Positions 25,328-34,074 of a DNA stretch of 64,000 nucleotides are shown in pieces. The notes beneath the pieces were generated by a model. The model was not told where the DNA came from and did not search any database. It saw only the letters and a list, made by a program, of their open reading frames with translations. Source of the DNA: Salipiger mangrovisoli (GTDB lineage: Bacteria > Pseudomonadota > Alphaproteobacteria > Rhodobacterales > Rhodobacteraceae); contig NZ_JADFFK010000013.1 of NCBI RefSeq assembly GCF_015223355.1, positions 62,001 through 126,000 of the forward strand, in the 5' to 3' direction. The number at the start of each line of letters is the position of its first letter. Positions within the stretch are counted from its first letter, which is position 1. The position numbers and the translations under genes were made by a program.

Positions 25328-26554
25328 TCAGGACGCGCGATCCGCCGCCGTCTCCGACGCGACGCAGAGCCCGGCCATGATGTCTTCGAGGAATTGCACG
25401 CAGGCACCGAGCTGATCCAGCGCGACGAATTCATTGGGCTTATGCGCCTGTTCGATCGAGCCTGGCCCGACGATCACCGCCGGGATCCCGCCGGTTTGCT
25501 CGAAGATACCGCCTTCGGACCCGTAGGAGACCTTGCCGCCCCAGTCCTCGGGCATGTGGCGCGCGTAGCGGGCATAGCCTGCGGTGTTGCGCGCCTCGCC
25601 CATCGGCGGATAGGCGAAGATGCGTTCGAAGGCGATGCCGGTTCCGGCGGTCTTCGCGGCCATCTCGGCGCCCAGTTCGCCCTCGATCCGGGCCAGCAGT
25701 TCGGCCATGTCGGCCTCGGGATCCATGTCCGAGATCGACCGAAGCTCGAAGGTGAAGCTACAGCTGTCCGGTGTCACATTGGTGGCGACCCCACCGTCGA
25801 TCATCGTCGCCAGCATGGTCGCATGCGGCACTGTGAAATCGCGATCAAAGGGTCCCTCGGTCTCGTAGCGCTTGCCACACTCCGAGATCATCGCGATGGC
25901 GCGGGCGGCATACTCGATGGCGTTGACATGCTCTGGCGCGAAGGAGGAATGCCCCGAGGTGCCGGTGACATGCGCGCGCATCGCGATCTTGCCCTTCTGG
26001 CCGGTCACCAGCTGCATCATCGAGGGCTCGCCGATGATCGCGAACTCCGGCGGCACCGGCAGCGCCGCGAGATGCCGCGCGATCGCCGGAGCCCCGACAC
26101 AGCCGACCTCCTCGTCGTAGGAGAAGCACATGTAGACAGGCCGGGCGAGCCGGGCCTGCGCCAGCTCGGGAGCAACGGTCATGGCGCAGGCGGCGAAGCC
26201 CTTCATGTCGCAGGCCCCGCGCCCATAGAGCTTTCCGTCCCGGATCTCGGCCTTGAACGGGTCGCTCTGCCATTCGGGCTCGTCTGCCGGCACCACGTCG
26301 GTGTGGCCCGACCAGACCAGCCCGGCGGCGTCCTCGGGGCCGAAGGCGGCCACGAGGTTGGCCTTCTCGCCGGTCTCGTCGGGCAGGATGGTGATCCGCG
26401 CCCCGAGCCCGCCGAGGTAGGCTGCCATATGGTCGATCAGGGCCCGGTTGCCGTTTCGGGACACCGTGTCGAACGCGATCAGATCGGCCAGGTGCTCCGC
26501 GGCCCGCGCGATCCGGTCATCGGCGTCGGGCGAGGTCTCGCTGTTCAGGCTCAT
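25328..26554 (-). CDS. M20 family deacylase (ArgE/acetylornithine deacetylase type)
   Basis: 408 residues. All M20 di-zinc residues are visible: His in SGHTDVVP, bridging Asp in GRGACDMKG, the EE pair in SYDEEVGC, Glu or Asp in IGEPSMM, and His in IEQAHKPNEFV. The lid domain with GTSGHSSF is present. It should remove an acyl group from an N-acylated amino acid. The annotation as ArgE is by family form; the gene is not with arginine genes but ends the TctCBA operon, overlapping tctA by 4 nt. The substrate is therefore probably the compound taken up by that transporter. Confidence 0.9.
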   Translation of the reverse strand: MSLNSETSPDADDRIARAAEHLADLIAFDTVSRNGNRALIDHMAAYLGGLGARITILPDETGEKANLVAAFGPEDAAGLVWSGHTDVVPADEPEWQSDPFKAEIRDGKLYGRGACDMKGFAACAMTVAPELAQARLARPVYMCFSYDEEVGCVGAPAIARHLAALPVPPEFAIIGEPSMMQLVTGQKGKIAMRAHVTGTSGHSSFAPEHVNAIEYAARAIAMISECGKRYETEGPFDRDFTVPHATMLATMIDGGVATNVTPDSCSFTFELRSISDMDPEADMAELLARIEGELGAEMAAKTAGTGIAFERIFAYPPMGEARNTAGYARYARHMPEDWGGKVSYGSEGGIFEQTGGIPAVIVGPGSIEQAHKPNEFVALDQLGACVQFLEDIMAGLCVASETAADRAS

Positions 26555-28041
26555 TGCGCAAGTCGTCTTTCTGTCTTTGTTTTCTGGATTTCGCGCCGCA
26601 CGGTGATGGTCAGCACGAAAAGGATGAGCACGGCGAAGATCCAGGTGATCGGCGAGGAGAGTAGCACCGAAACATCCCCGCGCGAGATCGCCAGTGCCCG
26701 GCGCAGGTTCTCTTCCAGCATCGGGCCGAGGATGAAGGCGATGAGGAAGGGTGCCGCCGGAATATTCAGCAAGAACATCCCGAAGCCGACCACGCCCATG
26801 ACCAGCAGCACCGCCACGTCGAAGGTGCTCGAGGCGATCGAGTAGATGCCGAAGATGCAGAGCAGCAGCACCAGCGGCGTCAGCAGGGTCTGCGGGATAT
26901 GCGAGACCTTGGAGAACATGTGCATGGTCACCTTGCCGGCGAAGAACAGCAGCACCGACGAGACCAGCATGCCGATCAGCAGCATGTAGACCTCGTGGAT
27001 GTTGGTCTGGAACAGCAGCGGACCCGGCGTCAGACCCTGGATCATGAAGGCGCCGAGCATGACGCCGGTGATCACGTCACCCGGCACGCCGAGGGCTAGC
27101 AGCGGGATCATCGTCGCGCCACAGGCACCGTTGTTGGCGGATTCCGAGGCCGCGATGCCCTCTAGCTCGCCCTTGCCGAAGTTCGCGCCCTTCTTGGAGC
27201 TGCGTTGCGCCTCGCCATAGGAGAAGAAGGCCGCCGAGGACGGGCCAATGCCCGGAATGGCGCCGAGCACCGAGCCGATCACCGAGCCCTTGAGGATCGC
27301 CTTGAGCGAGCCCATGAACTCCTCGCGGGTCACGTGCTGCGCGCCGAGCGTTGCCGCCTCTTCCTTCTTGGCGACGCGCATCACCACCAGCTTGATCAGT
27401 TCGGGCAGCGCGAAGAGGCCGATCAGCACCGGCGCGATCGACAGGCCAGCCTGCATGTCAGGGGTGAAGGCAAAGCGGAACGAGCCGTACATGTCCTCGC
27501 CCACGGTTGCCAGCAGCAGACCCAGCGCCGCCGAGACGAGGCCCAGAAGCAGCGAGCTGCCCGAGACGCCCGCCACGGTGGTCAGCGCGAAGAGCATCAG
27601 CATGAAGAACTCGGGCGGACCGATGCGCAGGGCCAGCACCGCCAGCGGCGCGGCGAAGAAGATCAGCGACAGGTTCGAGATGAAATCGCCGATGACCGAG
27701 GAGTAGAGCGCCATATTGAGCGCCTTGCCGGCCTTGCCCTGCTGCGCCAGCGGGTAGCCATCGAGCGCGGTGCAGGCCGCCGAGGCGGTGCCCGGCGTCT
27801 TGATCAGGATCGCCGAGACCGAGCCGCCGTAGGTCGAGCCCTTGTAGAGCGCCACCAGCAGCAGGATCGAGGGCACCGGCTCCATGTAGAAGGTGAATGG
27901 CAGCGCGAGGGTCACCGCCATGGTCCCGGTCATGCCGGGGATCGCGCCGACGATGACGCCGCCCCAGATGCCCGCGATCATGATCAGCAGGTTCTGAAGC
28001 GTCGCCACGGCGACAAGCGCGGAGAGGATTTCGTGGAACAT
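26551..28041 (-). CDS. tctA: Tripartite tricarboxylate transporter, large permease TctA
   Basis: 496 residues with about twelve helices. TctA landmarks are GVIVGAIPGMTGTMAVTLALPFTF near the N-terminus, the GSTYGGSVSAILI segment, IPGIGPSSAAFFSYGEAQRSSK and GVPGDVITGVMLGAFMIQG. The ATG at 28041 has CGGAGATACCC upstream. With TctB and the binding protein it imports organic acids in the known systems; here the M20 deacylase partner suggests an N-acyl amino acid or similar ligand. Confidence 0.93.
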   Translation of the reverse strand: MFHEILSALVAVATLQNLLIMIAGIWGGVIVGAIPGMTGTMAVTLALPFTFYMEPVPSILLLVALYKGSTYGGSVSAILIKTPGTASAACTALDGYPLAQQGKAGKALNMALYSSVIGDFISNLSLIFFAAPLAVLALRIGPPEFFMLMLFALTTVAGVSGSSLLLGLVSAALGLLLATVGEDMYGSFRFAFTPDMQAGLSIAPVLIGLFALPELIKLVVMRVAKKEEAATLGAQHVTREEFMGSLKAILKGSVIGSVLGAIPGIGPSSAAFFSYGEAQRSSKKGANFGKGELEGIAASESANNGACGATMIPLLALGVPGDVITGVMLGAFMIQGLTPGPLLFQTNIHEVYMLLIGMLVSSVLLFFAGKVTMHMFSKVSHIPQTLLTPLVLLLCIFGIYSIASSTFDVAVLLVMGVVGFGMFLLNIPAAPFLIAFILGPMLEENLRRALAISRGDVSVLLSSPITWIFAVLILFVLTITVRREIQKTKTERRLAQ

Positions 28042-28053
28042 GGGTATCTCCGA

Positions 28054-28548
28054 TCAGAAGCCGAAGGGCTTCGTCAGCACGCCCTTCGGGAACTGCGTGC
28101 CGAGCGCGGAATGGAAGAAGAGTTGCAGCAGGATCGGCCCGCCGAAGGCAAGCAGCGCGATCCAGACGTGGTTGCCGCGCTCGCCGGTCATCAGCACGAT
28201 GCAGAGTGTCAGCAGCATGGTCGCGACCAGGAAGCCGAGCAGCGGGATGGCCACGAGGAAGAGCACGAAGGCCACCATCAGGCCGGCAAAGCGCGCGACC
28301 ATGCGCGCCGGGCTGCTGCCGTCGGTCTCGACCGGCTCATCGGCAGGGCGCTCGCGGGTGAAGGCGAAGAGCAGCGCCAGCGCACCCAGCACGATGCCGG
28401 CCAGCGCGACGGTACGCGGCCACATGTCCGGCGGCGGGGCGAAGCCCGGAATGAATGCCGGACGCGGCACGTAGGCGGGAACGAGAACGAAGGCGGTCAG
28501 CGCGAAGAAGGCGACAATGATCAGCCCCCGCAGGACGGGCTTGGGCAT
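28054..28548 (-). CDS. tctB: Tripartite tricarboxylate transporter, small subunit TctB
   Basis: 164 residues with four hydrophobic segments (about 8-25, 44-62, 88-106, 112-150), the TctB pattern: short sequence, PGFAPPPDMWPR after helix 1, and a long hydrophobic C-terminal half. It lies 12 nt before tctA and has CAGGAGCGTCGCC before its ATG. The family is poorly conserved, so the call rests on size, topology and position. Confidence 0.88.
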   Translation of the reverse strand: MPKPVLRGLIIVAFFALTAFVLVPAYVPRPAFIPGFAPPPDMWPRTVALAGIVLGALALLFAFTRERPADEPVETDGSSPARMVARFAGLMVAFVLFLVAIPLLGFLVATMLLTLCIVLMTGERGNHVWIALLAFGGPILLQLFFHSALGTQFPKGVLTKPFGF

Positions 28549-28600
28549 GGCGACGCTCCTGGAGGATGAGAGGCCCCGGCACGGCGGGGCAAGGCGGGGG

Positions 28601-28654
28601 CGCGGCCCGTCGATGCGGGATCGCGCCGGTTGTGCAGCAGGCGGACGGGCCGCG
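28601..28654 (-). other. Long-stem hairpin between tctC-like gene and tctB
   Basis: CGCGGCCCGTC (28601-28611) and GACGGGCCGCG (28644-28654) pair over 11 bp with a 32-nt loop, just downstream of the binding-protein gene in the 134-nt gap before tctB. It probably sets the ratio of binding protein to permease. Confidence 0.5.
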
Positions 28655-28682
28655 ACAGCGCGCGGCCCGGAGCACGTGAGGC

Positions 28683-29654
28683 TCAGTTCGACAGGTAGCC
28701 GAAGTCCTGCGCGAGGCCGTGGAACAGCTCGTACTGGCTCTTGGCGTAGTCGGTCATGTCGACGTCGCCGATGGTCGAGATCGAGCCGCGGCGTGCCGCA
28801 AGGTCAAGCCACTTCTCGTCGGTTGCGACCTTGCCGAGCACCTCATGCCACTTGGCGACAACGTCCTCGGGCAGGTCCTTGGGACCGTAGAGCGCGCTCC
28901 AGCCGGCGATCTGGCCGGCCTTTTCGTAGCCGAGCTCGGCCGCGGTGGCGACCTCGGGCAGATCGTCCATGCGCTTGGGCGCGAAGACCATCAGCGCCTT
29001 CATGTCGCCGCTCTGGATGTGCGGCATCAGCGAGGCCGCCGCCATGGCGACGAAATCGACGTGGCCGCCAAGCAGCGCGGTGGCGAGCTCGCCGCCCCCT
29101 TTGTAGGGCACCAGGGTCGCCGCGGTCAGCGGGTCGAGATCGTTGTCGGCCAGCAGCGCCTGCGTGGTGAAGCCGTCGATCGCGGTTGCGCCCGAGGCGG
29201 CGTAAGTCATCGCGCCGTTGCTGTCCTTGATCGCTGCCACCAGCTCTTCGACCGAGTTGTAGGGCGCGTCGCCGCGCACGGCGAGGATCATCGGCGTGGC
29301 TTCCAGCGCACCGAGGAAGGTGTAGGCGTCCCATTCCACGGCGTTGCCGGGGGTCACGGCCGGCGACAGCGCCATGCCGACACGGGCGAGCAGCAGGGTG
29401 TAGCCGTCGGCTTCGCCTTCAGAGACCGAGCGTGCACCGTTCATGCCGCCGGCGCCGGGCTTGTTCATCACCGTCACCGGCTGGCCGAGGAACGGCTGCG
29501 CGGTTTCCGCCAGCGCGCGGCCGGCGAGGTCCGAGGCGCCGCCCGGGCCGTAGGGGACAACCAGCGTCACCGCCTGATCGGGGTAGTCCTGTGCCAGGGC
29601 CGGGCCGGTGGCTGCGATCACGGCAAGGGCGATCGATCCGAGTAGTTTCTTCAT
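28683..29654 (-). CDS. tctC: Tripartite tricarboxylate transporter substrate-binding protein (TctC/Bug)
   Basis: 323 residues. The start is ATG 29654 (MKKLLGSIALAVIAATGPALA signal peptide, GAGGTAACC upstream); a longer in-frame extension is not protein-like. Bug-family segments are TLVVPYGPGGASDLAGRALAE, the MNKPGAGGMNGA loop that closes on the ligand, and GGELATALLGGHVDF. It captures the ligand in the periplasm for TctAB. First gene of the operon, divergent from the LysR gene. Confidence 0.92.
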   Translation of the reverse strand: MKKLLGSIALAVIAATGPALAQDYPDQAVTLVVPYGPGGASDLAGRALAETAQPFLGQPVTVMNKPGAGGMNGARSVSEGEADGYTLLLARVGMALSPAVTPGNAVEWDAYTFLGALEATPMILAVRGDAPYNSVEELVAAIKDSNGAMTYAASGATAIDGFTTQALLADNDLDPLTAATLVPYKGGGELATALLGGHVDFVAMAAASLMPHIQSGDMKALMVFAPKRMDDLPEVATAAELGYEKAGQIAGWSALYGPKDLPEDVVAKWHEVLGKVATDEKWLDLAARRGSISTIGDVDMTDYAKSQYELFHGLAQDFGYLSN

Positions 29655-29745
29655 GGTTACCTCACATCTGCTCCGGCGGGGCCGGACTGTTGGATGTGGT
29701 GCACCATTCACAGTATGCGCGAATTGACAATGGCCGCAGCAAAAT

Positions 29746-29758
29746 TGCAAATATTGCA
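29746..29758. promoter_or_regulatory. LysR-type T-N11-A palindrome
   Basis: TGCAA-ATA-TTGCA is a perfect dyad that fits the T-N11-A rule for LysR binding. It stands 17 nt before the LysR ATG in the 121-nt gap shared with the tctCBA operon. Confidence 0.55.
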
Positions 29759-29775
29759 TACTGAGGGAGAAGGGC

Positions 29776-30687
29776 ATGTTCAAGACACGGGAATTAGAGG
29801 CCTTTGACGCCTACATGCGCCTCGGCGGGGTCAAGATGGCGGCAGAAGACCTTGAGGCAAGTCAGCCGATGGTCAGCCGATTGCTCTCGTCGCTCGAAGA
29901 AAAGGTCGGCTTCGATCTCTTTCTGCGCAAACGCAATCGCCTCGCGCCCACGCCCGAGGCTTTCCGCTTTCACCAGACGGTGGTGCGCCATCTTGCCGGG
30001 CTTCGCAGCCTCGAGCAGGAAGCGGTTGCGATCTCGAATGGCCAGGTCGGGCACCTGGTCATCGCGGCGCAGCCGATCTTCTGCGACACGTTCCTGCTCG
30101 ATGCGCTGCAGAGCTTCCGCGAGACCCATCCGCGCGCCACGGTGCAGATCGTCGATGTCGGCATGGCCGAACTGCTGCGGATGATCAGCGAGCAGCGATG
30201 CGACCTTGCCTTCGGGATCACGCTGAACGCCGAGGCCTTCGGCGGGGATGCGCGACCGCTCGCCCACTGCGCCGCGAACTGTATCTTGCCGAAGGGTCAT
30301 CCGCTTGGAGACGTTACAGAAATCCCCCTGCCCCGGCTGCGCAAGGAATGGTTCATCGACCTTGCCGAAGGCAGCCCTCTGCGCCAGCGCGTCGACCACA
30401 TGATGGAGACGATCAACGTCGATCGAACCATCGCCGCCGAGCTGCGCACGCTGCATGGCGTGGTGCGTCTTGTCGAACGCGGAGTCGGCGTGGCGATCGT
30501 CGACCCGGTGGCGAGCCAGCTGCTCGATCCCGAGAAGGTCACCTCGCACCGGCTGATCCCGGCGATCACCTGGGATATCGCACAATTCGTGCCGCGGGAC
30601 AGGCCGTTGAGCGCCGTCGGTCTCGCCTTCGCCGAAGCCGTCGCCGCCGAAATCGTTCGCCTCAAGCGCGCGGGCGTGGTGACCTGA
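29776..30687 (+). CDS. LysR family transcriptional regulator
   Basis: 303 residues. The N-terminal HTH is FDAYMRLGGVKMAAEDLEASQPMVSRLLSSLEEKVG, split by turns as in LysR proteins, then a linker helix with QEAVAISNGQ and an effector-binding domain from about residue 92 (GHLVIAAQP). GGGAGAAGGGC precedes the ATG. It is divergent from tctCBA-M20, so the usual arrangement suggests it senses the ligand and activates that operon. Confidence 0.93.
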   Translation: MFKTRELEAFDAYMRLGGVKMAAEDLEASQPMVSRLLSSLEEKVGFDLFLRKRNRLAPTPEAFRFHQTVVRHLAGLRSLEQEAVAISNGQVGHLVIAAQPIFCDTFLLDALQSFRETHPRATVQIVDVGMAELLRMISEQRCDLAFGITLNAEAFGGDARPLAHCAANCILPKGHPLGDVTEIPLPRLRKEWFIDLAEGSPLRQRVDHMMETINVDRTIAAELRTLHGVVRLVERGVGVAIVDPVASQLLDPEKVTSHRLIPAITWDIAQFVPRDRPLSAVGLAFAEAVAAEIVRLKRAGVVT

Positions 30688-30689
30688 CG

Positions 30690-30719
30690 GCGCGGTCGCC
30701 GGCCTTCGGGAAACCGCGC
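30690..30719. terminator. Hairpin between convergent LysR and HAD genes
   Basis: GCGCGGT (30690-30696) pairs with ACCGCGC (30713-30719) in the 48-nt convergent gap. Weak, no T-tract. Confidence 0.4.
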
Positions 30720-30735
30720 GCCACGGACCGTACCG

Positions 30736-31650
30736 CTAGATGCTCCGGAGGACGAAATCCGGAACAATGCCCGAGCGCGCGATCGCTTGAGCCGGATCGA
30801 GTCCCACCAGCGCCCCATGCTCGGTCACCAGTGCGCTTGCGAACCCCATGTGGCGGCCGCCGAGGATATCCGTGTGCAGCGTGTCGCCGACCATCAGCAC
30901 CCGCTCCGGCGCGAGCCGTGGCGCGAGCTGTGCCAGAGTAAGCGCGTAGATGTCGGCGAAGGGCTTGCCAAGGAACACCGGCACCACGCCGGTCGCGTCC
31001 GCAAGACGGTGCGCGAAATAGCCGGGTTCGCGCGACAGGCCGCTCTCGCGAGGGGCGACGATATCCGGATTGCCGACGATGACGGGACGCGGGCGCGCGC
31101 GCAGAGCGGCCTCGAGCCGGCGCTGCCGCGCCTCCGTCCAGCCGTCCGATCCGATGAGCAGGATGCCTTCGGCAGCCTCGTAGTCTGCAGGATCGTCGCC
31201 GAGGAAGGCCATGTCGATGTCCTCGAATTCCTCGCGGCCGTTCTCCGGGTTCAGCATCGCCCCCCAGCGCAGCCGCGCCGCGTCTGCCAGATGCGCGAGC
31301 AGAGCCTCGCGGCTTGTCACGACCTCTTCGGGCGCAAAATCAAAACCCAGCCGGGCGTAGCGCTGCATCATCACCCGCTTGGGGTAGGCGGCCGAATTGG
31401 ACACCACGGCAACCGCCTTGCCCGCCGCGCGCAGCTCGGCGATCGCCGCCGCGGCGCCGGGGATCGGGGACTCGCCGACGTTGAGCACCCCATAGGCATC
31501 GAGCAGCACGAGGTCGAAGGGCGCGGCGATCTCGGCCAGGCTCTCCGCCACCCTCCAGCCGCGCCCGAAGCGCGCGCCCGGCAGCCGGGAACGCACACCA
31601 AGATAGGCGTCGAAGGCGGCGCGCGCCTCGGTGCAGCGCGCGCCGGTCAC
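30736..31650 (-). CDS. HAD-IIA family phosphatase
   Basis: 304 residues. HAD motif I is LVLLDAYGVLNVG (the second Asp is replaced by Tyr, DAYG in place of DxDG, as in the TIGR01459-like group). Motif II is AVVSNSAAYPKR, and motif III/IV is FLGKPFADIY with VLMVGDTLHTDILGG. The NagD-type IIA cap lies between motifs II and III. It is the last gene of the PhnDCEE-like operon and overlaps phnE by 4 nt. Dephosphorylation of the imported phospho-compound is a reasonable inference. The missing second Asp of motif I may limit ordinary phosphatase activity. Confidence 0.87.
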   Translation of the reverse strand: MTGARCTEARAAFDAYLGVRSRLPGARFGRGWRVAESLAEIAAPFDLVLLDAYGVLNVGESPIPGAAAAIAELRAAGKAVAVVSNSAAYPKRVMMQRYARLGFDFAPEEVVTSREALLAHLADAARLRWGAMLNPENGREEFEDIDMAFLGDDPADYEAAEGILLIGSDGWTEARQRRLEAALRARPRPVIVGNPDIVAPRESGLSREPGYFAHRLADATGVVPVFLGKPFADIYALTLAQLAPRLAPERVLMVGDTLHTDILGGRHMGFASALVTEHGALVGLDPAQAIARSGIVPDFVLRSI

Positions 31651-32456
31651 AGGATGCGGCGGCGCAGGAAGGCCGACACGATCTCGCCCAGCACGACAAG
31701 CGCCAGGATGGCCAGCAGGACGGTCGCGGCCTCGGGCCAGTTGAAGGTGTCAATCGCGCCCTGAAGGATGATCCCGATGCCGCCCGCTCCGACGAGGCCG
31801 AGCACTGTCGACTCGCGCAGGTTGATGTCCCAGCGCAGGATCGCCACCGCCCAGAAGGTCGGCATGACCTGAGGAACGATGGCGTAGACGATGACCTTGA
31901 AGCGTGACGCGCCGGTCGCCTCCAGTGCCTCGACCGGGCGCCGGTCGATCTCTTCGATGGCCTCGCCGAGGAGCTTGCCGATGAAGCCGATCGAGCGGAA
32001 CATGATGGCGACCACGCCCGCAACCACGCCGGGGCCGAAGATCGCCACGAAAAGCAGCGCCCAGATGATCGTGTTGACCGAGCGCGAACTGACGAGGATC
32101 AGCCGCCCGAGCCACAGCGTGAAACCGTTGGGCGTGGTGTTCTGCGCCGCGATATAGGCGACCGGCAGCGAGACGATCACCGCCAGCGCGGTGGCGAAGG
32201 TGGCGATGTTCACCGTTTCCCACAGCACGCGCAGGATGCTGCCGAGGTTGTTGACGTCGGGCGGATACATGCGACCGAAGAGATCCGCCATCTGGCTGGG
32301 AGAATCCCAGACCCAGGCCCAGATGATCTCGATCGAGCCGAGCGCCCAGAACACGACCACCGCGCAGAGCGCGAAGAGGCCGAAGCGACGGGCCTTTTCT
32401 TTCGGCGTGTAGCGCGACCAGTCCTCGCGCCCGAACTGCTGCGAAAGGCTGGTCAT
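31647..32456 (-). CDS. phnE: Phosphonate-type ABC transporter permease (PhnE)
   Basis: 269 residues with about six helices. PhnE landmarks are ALAVIVSLPVAYIAAQNTTP, SVNTIIWALLFVAIFGPG, the coupling loop AIEEIDRRPVEALEATGAS and GAGGIGIILQGAI. One of two permeases in tandem that overlap by 4 nt. It forms the pore for a phosphonate, phosphite or organophosphate ligand with the subunits encoded at 32453-35040. Confidence 0.92.
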   Translation of the reverse strand: MTSLSQQFGREDWSRYTPKEKARRFGLFALCAVVVFWALGSIEIIWAWVWDSPSQMADLFGRMYPPDVNNLGSILRVLWETVNIATFATALAVIVSLPVAYIAAQNTTPNGFTLWLGRLILVSSRSVNTIIWALLFVAIFGPGVVAGVVAIMFRSIGFIGKLLGEAIEEIDRRPVEALEATGASRFKVIVYAIVPQVMPTFWAVAILRWDINLRESTVLGLVGAGGIGIILQGAIDTFNWPEAATVLLAILALVVLGEIVSAFLRRRIL

Positions 32457-33247
32457 GCGATGCGCTTCCTGATCTGGCCGCTGATCGCCTCGGAAACGAG
32501 GATCACGCCGACGATGACGATGGTGATGGCGAGCGCGAAATCGTAATCGTAGCGGCCGAAGGCATTGGCCAGCGTCGCGCCGATGCCGCCCGCGCCGACG
32601 ATGCCGACCACCGCCGAGGCCCGCAGGTTGGAATCGAGCTGGTAGATGGTCAGGCCGATCTGCCGGGGCATGATCTGCGGAAAGATCGCGTAGACGAGCG
32701 TCGAGAGGTAGGGCGCTCCGGCGGCGCGCATCGCCTCGACCTGGCCGAAGTCGATCTCCTCGATCCTTTCGGCCAGCATCTTGGCGACGAAGCCGATGGA
32801 ATAGACCACCAGCGTCAGCACACCGGCGAAGGGTCCGAAACCGACCGCCTTCACGAAGATGATCGCGACGATCACCGGGTGGAAGCTGCGGGCAATGATG
32901 ATGATTGCCCGGCCAAGGTAGAAGACCGGCAGCGGCGCGATGTTGCGTGCCGCCATGAAGGCAATCGGAATGGACAGGACGACCCCACCCACGGTGGCAA
33001 GGACGGCGATCTTCAGGCTTTCCAGGAACCCGTCAATCAACAGGCCGCTGCGCTCGAAGCTCGGCGGGAACGCCCCGCCGAAGATGCGCCCGGCCCGCTC
33101 TATCCCCTGCGCAACCCGTGCCCAATCGATCGGCATGGTGGCCGCGACCCAGCCGAAATAGGTCAATGCACCAAGATACACGGCCCAGCGAAGCAGCGGG
33201 TTGGCGATGAAGGGCGGCTTGCGCCAGGTGTCGGGATGCCGGCTCAT
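32453..33247 (-). CDS. phnE: Phosphonate-type ABC transporter permease (PhnE)
   Basis: 264 residues, about six helices. It has VVLSIPIAFMAARNIAP, ARSFHPVIVAIIFVKAVGFG, the coupling loop RIEEIDFGQVEAMRAAGAP and GAGGIGATLANAF. It is clearly similar in plan to the next permease (31647-32456), so the pair probably forms a heterodimer. 4-nt overlaps on both sides join it to the ATPase and the second permease. Confidence 0.92.
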   Translation of the reverse strand: MSRHPDTWRKPPFIANPLLRWAVYLGALTYFGWVAATMPIDWARVAQGIERAGRIFGGAFPPSFERSGLLIDGFLESLKIAVLATVGGVVLSIPIAFMAARNIAPLPVFYLGRAIIIIARSFHPVIVAIIFVKAVGFGPFAGVLTLVVYSIGFVAKMLAERIEEIDFGQVEAMRAAGAPYLSTLVYAIFPQIMPRQIGLTIYQLDSNLRASAVVGIVGAGGIGATLANAFGRYDYDFALAITIVIVGVILVSEAISGQIRKRIA

Positions 33248-34020
33248 GACGCCTCCCGCAGATCGCCGCCGCGGTCGGCATGGGGGCTGCCCGAATAGAT
33301 CCGTTCCATCGCCTCCTGATCCAGAGCGCCCGGCAGGTCGTCGAAGATGATCCGTCCGAAGCGCATGCCGACGATGCGGTCGGTGTATTCCTTGGCCTCG
33401 GCGACATTGTGGATGTTGATCAGCACCGGCAGCTTCAACTCGCCTGCGAGATCGCGCAGCAGCCCCATGATCTGCTCCGAGGTCTTGGGATCGAGCGAGG
33501 CGGTGGGCTCATCGGCCAGAAGGATCTCGGGGTTCTGCATCAGCGCCCTGACCACGCCGACGCGCTGGCGCTCGCCGCCCGACAGCTGATCGGCGCGGGT
33601 GTTGGCGTATTGCGCGATGCCGACGCGCTCCATCAGCTCGTAGGCGCGGCGGATGTCTTCCTTGGGGTAGCGCCGCATGATCGCGGCCCAGGTCGAGATG
33701 TATCCCAGCCGCCCCGACTGCACATTCTCCATCACGGTCAGCCGGTCGACGAGGTTGAACCCCTGGAAGACCATGCCGATCTTGCGCCGCGCGGCGCGCA
33801 GCTGGCGGCCCCTGAGGGTGGTGAGCTCGGTGCCGTTCAGCACGATGCTGCCCGAAGTGGGCTCGACCAGCCGGTTGATGCAGCGCAGCAGGGTGGATTT
33901 CCCGGCCCCCGAGGAGCCGATGATCGACACCACGCTTTCCCCCTCGATGGTCAGGTCGAGGTTCTTCAGCACCGGCGCGCCGCTGCCGTAGCTTTTGACC
34001 AGGTCGGTGATCTTCAACAT
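33244..34020 (-). CDS. phnC: Phosphonate-type ABC transporter ATP-binding protein (PhnC)
   Basis: 258 residues. Walker A GSSGAGKST is near residue 36, the PhnC-type Q-loop reads GMVFQGFNLVDRLTV, the signature LSGGERQRVGVVRA, Walker B ILLADEPTASLDP and the switch INIHNVAEA. The closing FDDLPGALDQEAMERIY is the typical PhnC C-terminus. It lies between the hairpin after phnD and the two permease genes. Confidence 0.93.
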   Translation of the reverse strand: MLKITDLVKSYGSGAPVLKNLDLTIEGESVVSIIGSSGAGKSTLLRCINRLVEPTSGSIVLNGTELTTLRGRQLRAARRKIGMVFQGFNLVDRLTVMENVQSGRLGYISTWAAIMRRYPKEDIRRAYELMERVGIAQYANTRADQLSGGERQRVGVVRALMQNPEILLADEPTASLDPKTSEQIMGLLRDLAGELKLPVLINIHNVAEAKEYTDRIVGMRFGRIIFDDLPGALDQEAMERIYSGSPHADRGGDLREAS

Positions 34021-34034
34021 GTGGAAGCTCCATG

Positions 34035-34064
34035 CCGGAGCCGGGCGCGAGGCGCCGGCTCCGG
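34035..34064 (-). other. Intercistronic hairpin downstream of phnD
   Basis: A 10-bp perfect stem CCGGAGCCGG (34035-34044) / CCGGCTCCGG (34055-34064) lies between phnD and phnC on the minus strand. It probably favours expression of the binding protein over the membrane genes. Confidence 0.55.
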
Positions 34065-34074
34065 TCTTGTCAGG

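Noticed and set aside
25328-26554. Arginine biosynthesis argE
   Set aside because: The protein has the M20 ArgE form, but the gene is part of a tctCBA operon with no arginine genes near.
29655-29783. 43-residue N-terminal extension of the TctC-like protein
   Set aside because: It would cover the divergent promoter and the LysR box and hide a normal signal peptide that begins at 29654.
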